From the NCBI RefSeq assembly GCF_001425055.1, contig NZ_LMDK01000001.1:385845-449844 (forward strand): 64,000 nucleotides of DNA, given 5' to 3'. Positions 55,561 to 63,922 of this stretch are shown piece by piece (the first letter of the stretch is position 1; each line of letters opens with the position of its first letter). A program made the position numbers and the translations under genes. This DNA is from Pelomonas sp. Root1237. GTDB lineage: Bacteria > Pseudomonadota > Gammaproteobacteria > Burkholderiales > Burkholderiaceae_C. The notes under the pieces were generated by a model. The model was not told the DNA's origin, searched no databases, and saw only the letters and a program-made list of their open reading frames with translations.

Positions 55561-56754
55561 CTAGCGCGGCGCGAGTAGCAGCAGGTCGCCATTGCGGTCC
55601 TCGGTGATCCACAGGCGGCCTTGCTCGTCCTGGTCGACATCGACCGGCGCGCCCATCGGGTGCTTGCCGGCCTGGGCGCTCCATCCCGCGATCAGCGGCA
55701 GCTGCTCGCCCATGGGCTGGTGTTTGCGATCGAAGCGCCAGGCCATCAGCCGATGGCCCGTCGACTGGTAGCCATGCCAGGTCATGACGAGGCTGCCCTG
55801 CCATTTCGCCGGCCCGGCCTTGCCGTAGAACAGCATGCCCAGCGGCGCGGCATGCGCCGGCAGCAGCTTCACCGGTGGGGTGAAGTCCTGGCAGCTGTGC
55901 GCGCCGAAGCTGCTGTCCAGGATGTCGGTGCCGGTGCAATGCGGCCAGCCGTAGTGGCGGCCGGGTTCGACGCGATTGAGTTCATCGGGCGGGCTTGCCT
56001 TGTCGTATTTGTCGCCGGGCAGGCTGTCGCGGCTGTTCTCGGCCTGCCAGAGCTCGCCGCTGTCGGGGTGGAAAGCCAGCCCGACGGAATTGCGCAGGCC
56101 CCACGCGAAGGGCTGGCCCTCCCATGCGCCGCCATCTTTCGGCGTGAACTTCCAGACCGCCGCCAGCGGCGCCTTGCCGCCCGTCTGGCCGCAACCCTGG
56201 GCCGTGCCGGCCGCGACACCGTCCATGGCCTCGCAATGGTCGCTCGGCGCGCCGTAGTTGACGAAGAGGGCGCCGGCGGCGTCGACGGCGAAAGACTTGA
56301 GCGGGTGGCGACCCTGGGTGGGCAGCTCGGTGACGAGGGGCTGCAGCCGGCCCGCGGGCAGTTCGACGCGGCTGATCCGGTGCGCCTCGGCCAGCAGCAC
56401 ATGGCCCTGAGCGTCCTTGCGCAGCCCATGCGGGCGGTCCAGGCCCTTCAGCAGCACCGTGACTTTGAAGGGCTGGCCCGGCTCGCGGGTCAGCCCCAGC
56501 AGCCGGCCATGGCCGGGGTTCCAGTTGCCCATGTCGGTGACGAGCAGGCGGTTGGCACTGAGCGCCAGCACACCGCGTGGCCGGCCCAGGTTGGAGGCGG
56601 CCAATGCGAGGCAGAACTCGGGCGCGACCTTCAACGAGGTGATGGCGGGCAGGCCGTCGCATTGGCCCTGGGTGCGGTAGGCGGGCGGCTCGGCCCAGAC
56701 GGGTGCGGCGACGGCAGCGGCCAGGGCCCAGGCGGCGCGAAGGGTGAAGCTCAT
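55561..56754 (-). CDS. Secreted sugar/sorbosone dehydrogenase-like beta-propeller
   Basis: 397 residues, signal peptide AALAAAVAAPVWAE. PQQ-dependent sugar dehydrogenase fold: RPRGVLALSANRLLVTDMG, GLDRPHGLRKDAQGHVLLAE, GLRNSVGLAFHPDSGELWQA, RVEPGRHYGWPHC, APLGMLFYGKAGPAKWQGSL. The glucose dehydrogenase catalytic His appears in DRPHGL. Family members oxidise sugars in the periplasm or only bind them. The longer upstream frame is not supported. Confidence 0.88.
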   Translation of the reverse strand: MSFTLRAAWALAAAVAAPVWAEPPAYRTQGQCDGLPAITSLKVAPEFCLALAASNLGRPRGVLALSANRLLVTDMGNWNPGHGRLLGLTREPGQPFKVTVLLKGLDRPHGLRKDAQGHVLLAEAHRISRVELPAGRLQPLVTELPTQGRHPLKSFAVDAAGALFVNYGAPSDHCEAMDGVAAGTAQGCGQTGGKAPLAAVWKFTPKDGGAWEGQPFAWGLRNSVGLAFHPDSGELWQAENSRDSLPGDKYDKASPPDELNRVEPGRHYGWPHCTGTDILDSSFGAHSCQDFTPPVKLLPAHAAPLGMLFYGKAGPAKWQGSLVMTWHGYQSTGHRLMAWRFDRKHQPMGEQLPLIAGWSAQAGKHPMGAPVDVDQDEQGRLWITEDRNGDLLLLAPR

Positions 56755-56850
56755 ACGGCCATTGTGTCGGTCGCCGCATTGATACAGCACGCCGCACGGC
56801 ACCGCGCGCTGTAGCTTCACGTCCCGGCCGCCGGGCGCTGCAATGGCCCC

Positions 56851-57435
56851 ATGAACGAGATGCTGCCCTTCGCCACCTACTGCCTGCTGATGTCCAGCAC
56901 CCCCGGCCCCAACAACATGATGCTGGTGGCCAACGGCGCCCACTACGGCTACCGGCGCACGCTGCCGGCCATCCTGGGCACCAACACCGGCGTGGCCGTG
57001 CTGACCTTCGCGACCTGTGCGGGCCTGGGTGTCGTCTTCACGGCCTGGCCGGTGCTGCACGAAATGTTGAAGCTGGCCGGCACCCTCTACATGCTGGTGC
57101 TGGCCTGGAAGCTGGCCGTGGCGCCCGCCGCCAATGGCCGGCCGCCGGAACGGGTCGGGTTCGCGGAGGCCGCGCTGTTCCAGGCGGTGAACCCCAAGAG
57201 CTGGATCCGCGCGGTGACGGTGGCGTCGGTCTTCATGCCGGCGCAGTGGAGCATCGTCAGCGGCGCCTTGTTCGTCAGCTTCGCGGGCGCCCTCATCGGT
57301 TTCCCCTGCGTCTCGATGTGGGCGCTGTTCGGCGTCGGCATTTCCCGCTTCCTGTCCAGCCCGGCGCGCCGCCGCGCCTTCAATGTCATCATGGCCACCT
57401 CCCTGGTTGTGCTGGCCCTGATGCTGCTGCGCTGA
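56851..57435 (+). CDS. LysE/RhtB-family amino-acid exporter
   Basis: 194 residues, six membrane helices. The family signature STPGPNNMMLVANGAHYGYR is in the first helices, then FQAVNPKSWIRAVTVASVF and a C-terminal helix. It exports amino acids or homoserine lactones. Its stop shares one base with the start of the MocR regulator (TGATG), so the exporter and regulator are made from one transcript. Confidence 0.93.
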   Translation: MNEMLPFATYCLLMSSTPGPNNMMLVANGAHYGYRRTLPAILGTNTGVAVLTFATCAGLGVVFTAWPVLHEMLKLAGTLYMLVLAWKLAVAPAANGRPPERVGFAEAALFQAVNPKSWIRAVTVASVFMPAQWSIVSGALFVSFAGALIGFPCVSMWALFGVGISRFLSSPARRRAFNVIMATSLVVLALMLLR

Positions 57436-58880
57436 TGTTTTCTCTGGACCGCGACTCCCCGACGCCGCTGGCCGATCAGATCGAGCAGCGCCTGCACGCG
57501 CTGATCGCCAGCAGCCAGCTGCCGCCCGGCGCACGGCTGAACTCCATCCGCCAGCTCGCGTCGCGGCTGGGCGTCAGCCCCAACACCGTCGTCGTCGCGT
57601 ACGACCGCCTCGTCGCTGCCAGCCTCATCGACTCGCGCGGCACCGCCGGCTTCTTCGTCGCCGAGGGCCCGGCCGACGCCATGCCCGACGCCGCCCGCGT
57701 GGAGGCCGGCGAGGAGCAGGAGGCCGTCTGGCTGGCCCAGCAGGCGAACGACCAGAAGGCCGGCGTGCTGCTGGCCAGCAGCGGCGCGCTGCCGGCCACC
57801 TGGCTGGAAGACGCCATCCCCGCGGCCGCCGTGCAGCGCGGCCTGGCCCGCGCCACGGCCGGCATGGCCTCGCGCTGCCCGCCGCAGGGCCTGCCTGAGC
57901 TGCGCGAGCGCATCGCGATGCTGCTGCGCAGCCAGGGCGTGGCCGTGGATGCCGGCCGCATCCTGACGACCTATGGCGGCACCCAGGCCATCGACCTGAT
58001 CTGTCGTGCCTTCCTGCGCCCGGGCGATACGGTCGCCGTCGAGACGCCGGGATATTTCCTGCTCTTTGACCGCCTGCGCCAGGCCGGCGTGACCATCGTG
58101 CCGGTGCCGCGCCGGCCCGATGGCATCGACCTGGAGGCGCTGGACGCCGCCTGCACCGAGCACCGCCCGCGCCTGCTCTTCATCCAGAGCGTGCTGCACA
58201 ACCCGACCGGCTGGGGCAGCACGGCCGCCAACCTGCACCGAGTGCTGATGCTGGCCCAGCGCCACGACTTCCTGATCGCCGAGGACGACGTGCAGGGCCA
58301 CTTCCACCCCGGCGCGCCGACGCGGCTGGCCCAGCTGTCGGGGCTGGACCGCGTCATCTACTACTCCAGCTTCTGCAAGGCCATGAGCCCGGCGCTGCGC
58401 CTGGGCTATATGGCGGCCGAGCCGGCGCTGCTGAAGGCGCTGATGCGCGAGAAGATCATCTCGGTGCTGACGACGGCGGCGCTCAACGAGTACGTGCTGC
58501 TGGAAGTGCTGGCCGCCGGCCGCTGGCGCAAGCACCTGGACCGCCTGCAGCAGCGCCTGGCCGCGGCCCGCGCCGCGGCAACGCTGCAGCTGCGCCAGGC
58601 TGGCGTGCTGCTCGAGCATCCGGGCGAGGGCGGCCTGTTCCTGTGGGGCACGCTGCCAGCCGGCGTCGACGTGGACAACGTCGTGAAGGAGGCTTTTCGC
58701 GCCGGCATCCTGCTGGTGCGCGGCGCCACCTTCGCGGCCGATGGCGCTCGCGACTCGCACATCCGTTTCAACGCCGCCTTCAGCCAGCAGCCGCGGCTGG
58801 CGCAGTTTCTGCAAGATCAGCTCAGTGCGACGGCCAGTGCCCAACGCGCCGTCGATCGGGCACGCAGCAAGGTCAGCTGA
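57435..58880 (+). CDS. MocR-type GntR regulator with aminotransferase domain
   Basis: 481 residues. A GntR winged helix (residues 1-75: LADQIEQRLHALIASSQLPP, SRLGVSPNTVVVAYDRLVAA) is fused to a fold-type I aminotransferase domain with TTYGGTQAIDLICRAFLRPG, HNPTGWGST and the PLP Lys in SSFCKAMSPALRLGYM. Such proteins use PLP or an amino-acid adduct as effector. Its coupling to LysE suggests it controls that exporter. The last eight bases overlap the convergent MOSC gene. Confidence 0.94.
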   Translation: MFSLDRDSPTPLADQIEQRLHALIASSQLPPGARLNSIRQLASRLGVSPNTVVVAYDRLVAASLIDSRGTAGFFVAEGPADAMPDAARVEAGEEQEAVWLAQQANDQKAGVLLASSGALPATWLEDAIPAAAVQRGLARATAGMASRCPPQGLPELRERIAMLLRSQGVAVDAGRILTTYGGTQAIDLICRAFLRPGDTVAVETPGYFLLFDRLRQAGVTIVPVPRRPDGIDLEALDAACTEHRPRLLFIQSVLHNPTGWGSTAANLHRVLMLAQRHDFLIAEDDVQGHFHPGAPTRLAQLSGLDRVIYYSSFCKAMSPALRLGYMAAEPALLKALMREKIISVLTTAALNEYVLLEVLAAGRWRKHLDRLQQRLAAARAAATLQLRQAGVLLEHPGEGGLFLWGTLPAGVDVDNVVKEAFRAGILLVRGATFAADGARDSHIRFNAAFSQQPRLAQFLQDQLSATASAQRAVDRARSKVS

Positions 58881-59364
58881 CGCTCACCACGTCACCGACG
58901 CGGATGGCGCCGCCCTCGAGGATGCGCGCCGTCATGCCGCCATGGCCGCGCATCGCCGCATAGCCGCCCGGGCCGATGACCTCCTCCATGCGCGAGCAGG
59001 GCGCGCAGGGGCCGACGATCTCGATCAGCGCTGCGCCGACGCGGACCTTGGTGTTCTTCAGCGTCAGCAGGTTGATGCCGGAGATGACGAGGTTGCGGCG
59101 CAGGTCGACCGGGTCGATCGGGCCGCTGCGCGCAAATGCCGCGATCAGCGGCAGGTGCTCCAGCTGGATCAGCGTGACCTGGCGCGTCGACAGCTCGGCC
59201 TCGCCGCGCTGGCCGAGCCGGTCGTCGGCCAGGCCAATGCCGGCCAGCGCCGTCGTCTGCTCGATGCGTCGGGCCCGGTCGCGCGGTGCGCCGCGCACGA
59301 TGATGGTCTCGACGCGGCCCTGGATATGGGCCGGCGGCGTCATCAGGTCGCGCATGGTTTTCAT
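58873..59364 (-). CDS. MOSC-domain protein
   Basis: 163 residues. A MOSC (molybdenum cofactor sulphurase C-terminal) domain: LADDRLGQRGEAELSTRQVT, IDPVDLRRNLVISGINLLTL, and CAPCSRMEEVIGPGGYAAMR with the conserved Cys. Such proteins move sulphur or bind the molybdenum cofactor; a stand-alone example acts in detoxification of N-hydroxylated compounds (YiiM). The partner reductase is not nearby. Start at 59364. Confidence 0.92.
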   Translation of the reverse strand: MKTMRDLMTPPAHIQGRVETIIVRGAPRDRARRIEQTTALAGIGLADDRLGQRGEAELSTRQVTLIQLEHLPLIAAFARSGPIDPVDLRRNLVISGINLLTLKNTKVRVGAALIEIVGPCAPCSRMEEVIGPGGYAAMRGHGGMTARILEGGAIRVGDVVSVS

Positions 59365-59471
59365 AGATACACCTTAGCCCGGCTTTGGTCCGCATAGTTC
59401 ACGGATGCGCGGCACGGGGCAGTCAAGTCTCGTCCGGTCACGCCCGAAGATGCTCTCAAGGAGTGTCTGCC

Positions 59472-60164
59472 GTGCTGAGACGTCTTTTTTCCACCTTTGC
59501 TTTTGTGTGTGTCGCGCTGTCGCAGACCGCTCACGCCGCCGATCTGACCGCCCTGGAAATGCGCTGGCTGCAGGGCATCACGCCCGTCATTGCCCATGCT
59601 CGCCAGGCGCTCGCCCTGCCGGTGGACATCGTCGTGCAGCCCCAGGCCGAGCCCGGCACGGCGCCGCTCGCGCTGGGTTTTGTCGATGGCCGCTGCAAGC
59701 TGGTGCTGTCGATGCGCGGCAACCCCGAAGGCCAGCGCCAGATCGACGCCCTCGACCCCGCGCTGCGCGGCCCGGCCCTGGAGCTGATGGCCGCCCATGA
59801 ACTGGGCCATTGCCGCCGCTATCTCGATGGCGCCTGGCATGGTGTGCCGGCCGGCTTCGTCGCCGCCAAGCCCCCGGACGGCCTGGCCGCGGATCTGCAG
59901 CAGGCCTGGCTGGCCATGCGGTCCACGCGGCGTGAGGAAGCCTATGGCGATCTCGTTGGCCTGGCCTGGGCGCAGGCGCGCCATCCCGCGCTGTATGCCA
60001 GGCTGCATGCCTGGCTCGTGGCGGAACGGTCGACCGACCTGATTCCCGGCAGCCACCACGACACACTGGATTGGTTGGCCCTCGTCCGCGACCCGGCCAT
60101 GCTGGACGGCCGCACGATGTTCGAGGCCGCCGACCGCGTCTGGGCGCGTGGTCTCAGGGACTGA
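59472..60164 (+). CDS. Exported protein with HELGH zinc-protease-like motif
   Basis: 230 residues from GTG 59472, with AAGGAG eight bases upstream. Signal peptide LFSTFAFVCVALSQTAHAAD. His109-Glu-Leu-Gly-His113 in LMAAHELGHCRRY is an HExxH motif. An acidic third ligand could be in RREEAYGDLVGLAWAQARHP. There is no wider match to a named peptidase family. It is inferred to be a periplasmic metalloprotein, protease activity uncertain. It stands alone between convergent and divergent minus-strand genes. Confidence 0.8.
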   Translation: MLRRLFSTFAFVCVALSQTAHAADLTALEMRWLQGITPVIAHARQALALPVDIVVQPQAEPGTAPLALGFVDGRCKLVLSMRGNPEGQRQIDALDPALRGPALELMAAHELGHCRRYLDGAWHGVPAGFVAAKPPDGLAADLQQAWLAMRSTRREEAYGDLVGLAWAQARHPALYARLHAWLVAERSTDLIPGSHHDTLDWLALVRDPAMLDGRTMFEAADRVWARGLRD

Positions 60165-60185
60165 GCTGACGCCGCTCTTTCCCGT

Positions 60186-60521
60186 CTACGCCTGCCACAC
60201 CGCGTAGCCCGCCTCACGCAGGCCGATGGCGAGTTCCACTTCCATGTCGCGCGCCGCGTCGTAGGGCATCGGGTTGTAGAACTCGTAAAGCTCGGGCATC
60301 AGGCGCACGCCGTACTTCAGGACGAAGCGATTGGCCTGCACGCCGGCCATGTGCCTGTCAAAGCGCAGATCCGGGTCCAGGCCCGTCATGCCGACGTACA
60401 GGCAGGGCTTGACGATGTCGTGGCCGGGGTTGGCCTTGCGAAAGGCTGGCTCGTTCCAGACGCGTTCAGACAGCAGCACGACATAGACGTGGTGGTGATC
60501 GCGGCGCTGTCGGCGTGGCAT
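60186..60521 (-). CDS. Small GIY-YIG nuclease-like protein
   Basis: 111 residues. VYVVLL (GIY equivalent) and CLYVGMTG (YIG equivalent) are 34 residues apart, wider than usual. DLRFDRHMAG gives the catalytic Arg and a His, and the Glu is in MEVELAIGLREAGYAVWQ. It is a degenerate but recognisable GIY-YIG domain of the URI/Slx1 kind. ATG 60521 was chosen; a TTG at 60557 would place the start inside the T-run of an upstream terminator. A LexA-type box lies about 120 bases upstream. Confidence 0.75.
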   Translation of the reverse strand: MPRRQRRDHHHVYVVLLSERVWNEPAFRKANPGHDIVKPCLYVGMTGLDPDLRFDRHMAGVQANRFVLKYGVRLMPELYEFYNPMPYDAARDMEVELAIGLREAGYAVWQA

Positions 60522-60555
60522 GGCAGGGCGGATTGTCTGGCGACCCCACGATGGC

Positions 60556-60588
60556 AAAAAAGCCCGGCGACCCTTGGGCCGCCGGGAT
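60556..60588 (-). terminator. Intrinsic terminator ahead of the GIY-YIG gene
   Basis: The stem CCCGGCG/CGCCGGG (60563-60586) is followed on the minus strand by TTTTTT (60561-60556). There is no convincing gene directly upstream on that strand, so it either ends a short RNA begun near 60630 or acts as a leader attenuator. Confidence 0.75.
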
Positions 60589-60639
60589 TGAACGCCTTGG
60601 CGTGCACCTCACACCTGGCAACGGCGACCCGGCATGATA

Positions 60640-60655
60640 CTGTTGATTTAAACAG
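60640..60655. promoter_or_regulatory. LexA-type SOS box
   Basis: CTGT-TGATTTAA-ACAG is a perfect CTGT-N8-ACAG, the LexA operator form of beta- and gammaproteobacteria, with flanking TA and TG. On the plus strand TACTGT (60638-60643) could be the -10 of a promoter whose -35 is CTGGCA (60615-60620), 17 bases apart, so LexA would cover it. The plus-strand target is the 73-residue membrane protein. On the minus strand the GIY-YIG gene could be controlled. Confidence 0.65.
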
Positions 60656-60780
60656 TGTTTCGGATGCCGGAAACGTGGCGAAGTCCTCATGCTTGATGAC
60701 GCCCCACTCAACCTGGGCCTCGCCAACCTTCGGTGCCTTGGCTAAAACCGCCATTCAAAGTTGCAGTCTGAGGAAGTCAC

Positions 60781-61002
60781 ATGAATGCTCAACACGCTTT
60801 CGTATCGCTGCTGCTGTTCGCCGCGCTCGTCGGCCTGGCCTTCCTGGGCCTGTCGTTCGGCCATGCCCTCAAGCACCATGACCTGGCCCTGTGGGGGCAC
60901 CATCCCTTGTTTGGATCAGGCATGGCGTCGCTGATCACCGCTCTGCTTGGCGGCATCTTCTTGTTCGGCCTGGGCCGCTCGCCGCACGACCGCAAGCAAT
61001 AG
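60781..61002 (+). CDS. Small membrane protein with His-rich loop
   Basis: 73 residues. Two membrane helices (AFVSLLLFAALVGLAFLGLS and MASLITALLGGIFLFGLG) flank a loop with five His (HALKHHDLALWGHHPLFG). GAGGAAG precedes ATG 60781. No family recognised. The 125-base leader carries the LexA-type box and a possible 18-codon reading frame at 60689-60745. If the box is used, this is an SOS-induced membrane peptide; that is inference. Confidence 0.7.
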   Translation: MNAQHAFVSLLLFAALVGLAFLGLSFGHALKHHDLALWGHHPLFGSGMASLITALLGGIFLFGLGRSPHDRKQ

Positions 61003-61312
61003 CAGCGGCGCTGCGGCCGACCTGGCCCATGCATCGGCCCAGTTGCTCGATCCGTCGGAGGAGATCGAGGTCAGCTTCATAGCGCAGGCGGCCATCAGCG
61101 GCGACATCGAGGCCGGGCGGTTCTCGCAGGCGCTGCATGTGGCGTCGTTCTATCGCGCCGTGGGTCATCTGGCGGCGCGCTGCGAGCCTTAGCCCGTCTT
61201 TCCAGCGGGCCAGCCGCTGGCCCCGCTCGCCCCACCATTCACCCCAACGCGCCTGCCAGGCGCGCAGCGCCGTGGAATGCTGGTGCTCATCCAATGACCC
61301 AGGGAGTTCACG
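61003..61312 (+). other. Gap with an orphan coding-like segment
   Basis: Between the small membrane gene and the FAD oxidase. The plus frame ending at the TAG at 61190-61192 has strong third-position GC and reads LLDPSEEIEVSFIAQAAISG then DIEAGRFSQALHVASFYRAV, but has no good start (only TTG 61042, without a ribosome site). It may be a small gene with a missed start or the 3' remnant of a lost gene. An opposing minus-strand frame (61327 to 60935) is also open. The last 120 bases hold GGGAG for the downstream TTG. Confidence 0.35.
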
Positions 61313-63091
61313 TTGCTTCGTAGACATCTTCTTCAAGGCGCAGCGGCCATGGCGGCGCTGCCGTTGGTCACCCATGCACAGGGCCGGGCGCGGCGGCGCA
61401 AGCGGCCGACGGACCCGGACTGGCCCGACGCCGCGCAGTGGCAGCGGCTCAAGGACGCGGTGGGCGGGCGCCTGTCGGCCGTGGAGCCGCTGATGGCGCC
61501 GTGCGCGGCCAGCCCCGTCGCGGCGGCTTGCGGCGTGCTGATGAAGAACCTGCGCAACCCGTTCTTCGTGGGCGACCAGGCCGGGGGCACACAGGTGTCG
61601 GGCTACCTGGACGCGTGGACGCCGGCGGCGAGTGCCTATGTGATCAAGGCCGGCAGCACGGTGGACGTGGTGGCGGGCGTGAACTTCGCGCGCGAGCACA
61701 ACCTGCGGCTGGTGGTGAAGGGCGCGGGGCACAGCTACCAGGGCACGTCCAACGCGCCGGACTCGCTGTTGATCTGGACGCGGGCGATGAACGAGGTGAC
61801 GTTGCACGACGGCTTCGTGCCCAAGGGCTGCGAGGGCAAGGTGGCGCCGGTGCCAGCGGTGTCCGCGCAGGCGGGCGCGGTGTGGATTGACCTGTACCAC
61901 GCGGTGACGACATTGGCTGGCCGCTATGTGCAAGGCGGTGGCTGCACGGACGTGGGCGTGGCGGGGCTCATCCAGAGTGGGGGCTTTGGCAGCTTCTCCA
62001 AGGGTTTTGGCACGGCGGCGTCCAGCCTGTTGGAGGCCGAGATCGTGACGGCCGATGGGCAGGTACGCACGGTCAATGAGCGGTCAGACCCTGAGCTGTT
62101 CTGGGCGCTGAAGGGCGGAGGCGGTGGCAGCTGGGGCGTGGTGACGCGCGTGACGCTGCGCACGCACGAACTGCCGCAGCACTTCGGCGCGGCATGGGGC
62201 AAGTTCAAGGCCCGCGACGACGCGGCCTACCGGCGCCTCGTGGCGCGGTTCGTGGACTTCTATGCCGACTCACTCTTCAACCCGCACTGGGGCGAGCAGG
62301 CGTCGTTCGGGCCGGACAACACGCTCAAGATCTCCATGGTGTGCCAGGGCCTGGAAAAGGCGCAGGCGCAGCAGGTGTGGGCGCCGTTCTTCGACTGGGT
62401 GAAGGACTCGCCCGAGGACTTCAGCGTGGTGGAGGAGCCCGGCGCGTGGGCGGACGATGCGCGCGGCTGGTGGAGGATGGAGGGCAACGGCTCCATGATC
62501 CCCGACACGCGCGAGGGCGCGCCCAAGCACCACGGCTGGTGGAAAGGCGACCAGGCCCAGGTGGGCGCCTGGCTACACGGCTATGAGTCCCTCTGGCTGC
62601 CCGCCGCGCTGCTGCAGCCCGGCGAGCGCGCCCGCATGGTGCAGGCGCTGCTGGACAGCACACGCCACAAGCACCTGGACCTGCACTTCAACAAGGGCTT
62701 GGCCGGCGCGCCGCCCGCGGCACTGGCCAGCGCCGCCAACACGGCCACCAACCCGGCGGTGTGCGAGTCGTTCGCGCTGGTCATCATGGCCGACGGCGAG
62801 GCGCCCGCCTACCCGGGCCTGGCCCGCACCCCGCCCGACCTGACCAACGCGCACCGCAACGCGCGCGCCATTGATGCCACCGCCGCCGCGCTGCGCCGCG
62901 TGGCGCCGAGGTCAGGCTCCTATGTGTCGGAGAGCAACTTCTTCAACGCCGACTGGCAGCGCGAGTTCTGGGGCGCCAACGCCGCGCGGCTGCGGGCCGT
63001 GAAGGCGCGGTACGACCCCGATGGTCTCTTCTTCGTGCACCACGGCGTGGGCTCGCAGGCGTGGAGCGCGGACGGGTTTGTGCGGGTTTGA
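61313..63091 (+). CDS. Exported FAD-linked oxidase, berberine-bridge-enzyme-like (bicovalent FAD type)
   Basis: 592 residues from TTG 61313, with GGGAG upstream. The N-terminus LRRHLLQGAAAMAALPLVTH resembles a Tat signal (twin Arg, weak hydrophobic core). FAD-binding PCMH domain: KGAGHSYQGTSNAPDSL (His140) and GGGCTDVGVAGLIQSGGFG (Cys211), positions that carry the two covalent FAD bonds in BBE-like enzymes. C-terminal berberine motif: NFFNADWQREFWG and RYDPDGLFFVHHGVGS. Likely an oxidase of sugars or alcohols; substrate unknown. Confidence 0.92.
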   Translation: MLRRHLLQGAAAMAALPLVTHAQGRARRRKRPTDPDWPDAAQWQRLKDAVGGRLSAVEPLMAPCAASPVAAACGVLMKNLRNPFFVGDQAGGTQVSGYLDAWTPAASAYVIKAGSTVDVVAGVNFAREHNLRLVVKGAGHSYQGTSNAPDSLLIWTRAMNEVTLHDGFVPKGCEGKVAPVPAVSAQAGAVWIDLYHAVTTLAGRYVQGGGCTDVGVAGLIQSGGFGSFSKGFGTAASSLLEAEIVTADGQVRTVNERSDPELFWALKGGGGGSWGVVTRVTLRTHELPQHFGAAWGKFKARDDAAYRRLVARFVDFYADSLFNPHWGEQASFGPDNTLKISMVCQGLEKAQAQQVWAPFFDWVKDSPEDFSVVEEPGAWADDARGWWRMEGNGSMIPDTREGAPKHHGWWKGDQAQVGAWLHGYESLWLPAALLQPGERARMVQALLDSTRHKHLDLHFNKGLAGAPPAALASAANTATNPAVCESFALVIMADGEAPAYPGLARTPPDLTNAHRNARAIDATAAALRRVAPRSGSYVSESNFFNADWQREFWGANAARLRAVKARYDPDGLFFVHHGVGSQAWSADGFVRV

Positions 63092-63277
63092 GGATTGAGT
63101 TCTGCGCATGGTCTGCTCACCCGCGCTAGCCCGTCGGCAGCTTGCTTCGTTTCCGATTCATACGTTGCTTGCGGCCCAAGGGCTTCGCAACTTTGGCATT
63201 GGCATTCGGTGAAGCTCGGTGGGCCGATTCGATACATTGACCTTCAGTTCGAAACTTTGTTATTAGCTTTCACCCGA

Positions 63278-63922
63278 ATGGCCCTGCAATACCTGACCGT
63301 CCCCGTCACGCCCTTTCAGCAGAACTGCTCCCTTGTCTGGTGCGACGTCACGAAAGACGCCGCCGTCATCGACCCCGGCGGTGAGCTGCCGCGTTTGCTG
63401 GCCGCCGTCAGCGAGCGCGGGCTGAACCTGAAGGCCATCTGGCTCACCCACGCGCACATCGACCACGCTGGCGGCACTGGCCAGCTGGCCCGCGAACAGG
63501 GCCTGCCCATCATCGGGCCCCACCCCGGCGATCAGTTCTGGATCGACGGTCTGGCACAGCAAAGCAAGATGTTTGGCTTCCCGCCAGCGGAAGATTTCAA
63601 GCCCGACCGCTGGCTGGACGATGGCGACACGGTGCAGATCGGCCATGAGACCCTGGCCGTGCGCCACTGCCCCGGCCACACGCCGGGTCATGTCGTCTTC
63701 CACTCCGCCTCGGCGCAGCGGGCCTTCGTCGGCGACGTGCTGTTCGCTGGCGGCATCGGCCGGACCGACTTCCCTGGCGGCAACCACCAGCAGCTGCTCG
63801 ACGCCATTCGCCAGCGCCTTTGGCCGATGGGTGACGACACCGTTTTCATTCCAGGCCATGGGCCGGAAAGCAGCATCGGAAGAGAGCGCCGCAGCAATCC
63901 CTATGTTGCCGATGTCGTTTGA
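63278..63922 (+). CDS. MBL-fold hydrolase (YcbL/glyoxalase II-like)
   Basis: 214 residues. The metal motif THAHIDHAGG, then GHTPGHVVFH, FVGDVLFAGGIGRTDFPGG and FIPGHGPESSIGRERRSNPY, match the YcbL type of hydroxyacylglutathione hydrolase-like proteins. It is likely a zinc thioesterase. ATG 63278 gives the family start MALQYLTVPVTPFQQNCSLV. The 186-base upstream gap shows nothing else; after the stop the last 78 bases of the window hold no feature. Confidence 0.94.
   Translation: MALQYLTVPVTPFQQNCSLVWCDVTKDAAVIDPGGELPRLLAAVSERGLNLKAIWLTHAHIDHAGGTGQLAREQGLPIIGPHPGDQFWIDGLAQQSKMFGFPPAEDFKPDRWLDDGDTVQIGHETLAVRHCPGHTPGHVVFHSASAQRAFVGDVLFAGGIGRTDFPGGNHQQLLDAIRQRLWPMGDDTVFIPGHGPESSIGRERRSNPYVADVV

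Noticed and set aside
60689-60745. An 18-codon reading frame in the leader of the small membrane gene
   Set aside because: Too short and without a convincing ribosome-binding site to call; mentioned only as a possible leader peptide.
60386-60754. Minus-strand 122-codon frame (starts MAVLAKAPKVGEAQVEWGV)
   Set aside because: It runs through the terminator at 60556-60588 and then antisense-wise across the GIY-YIG gene; codon third positions are not coding-like.
60935-61327. Minus-strand frame reading LRAWQARWGEWWGERGQRLA and onward
   Set aside because: It looks protein-like in part, but overlaps the start of the FAD oxidase and the end of the small membrane gene, and has no ribosome-binding site. 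Kept only as an alternative to the orphan plus-strand segment.
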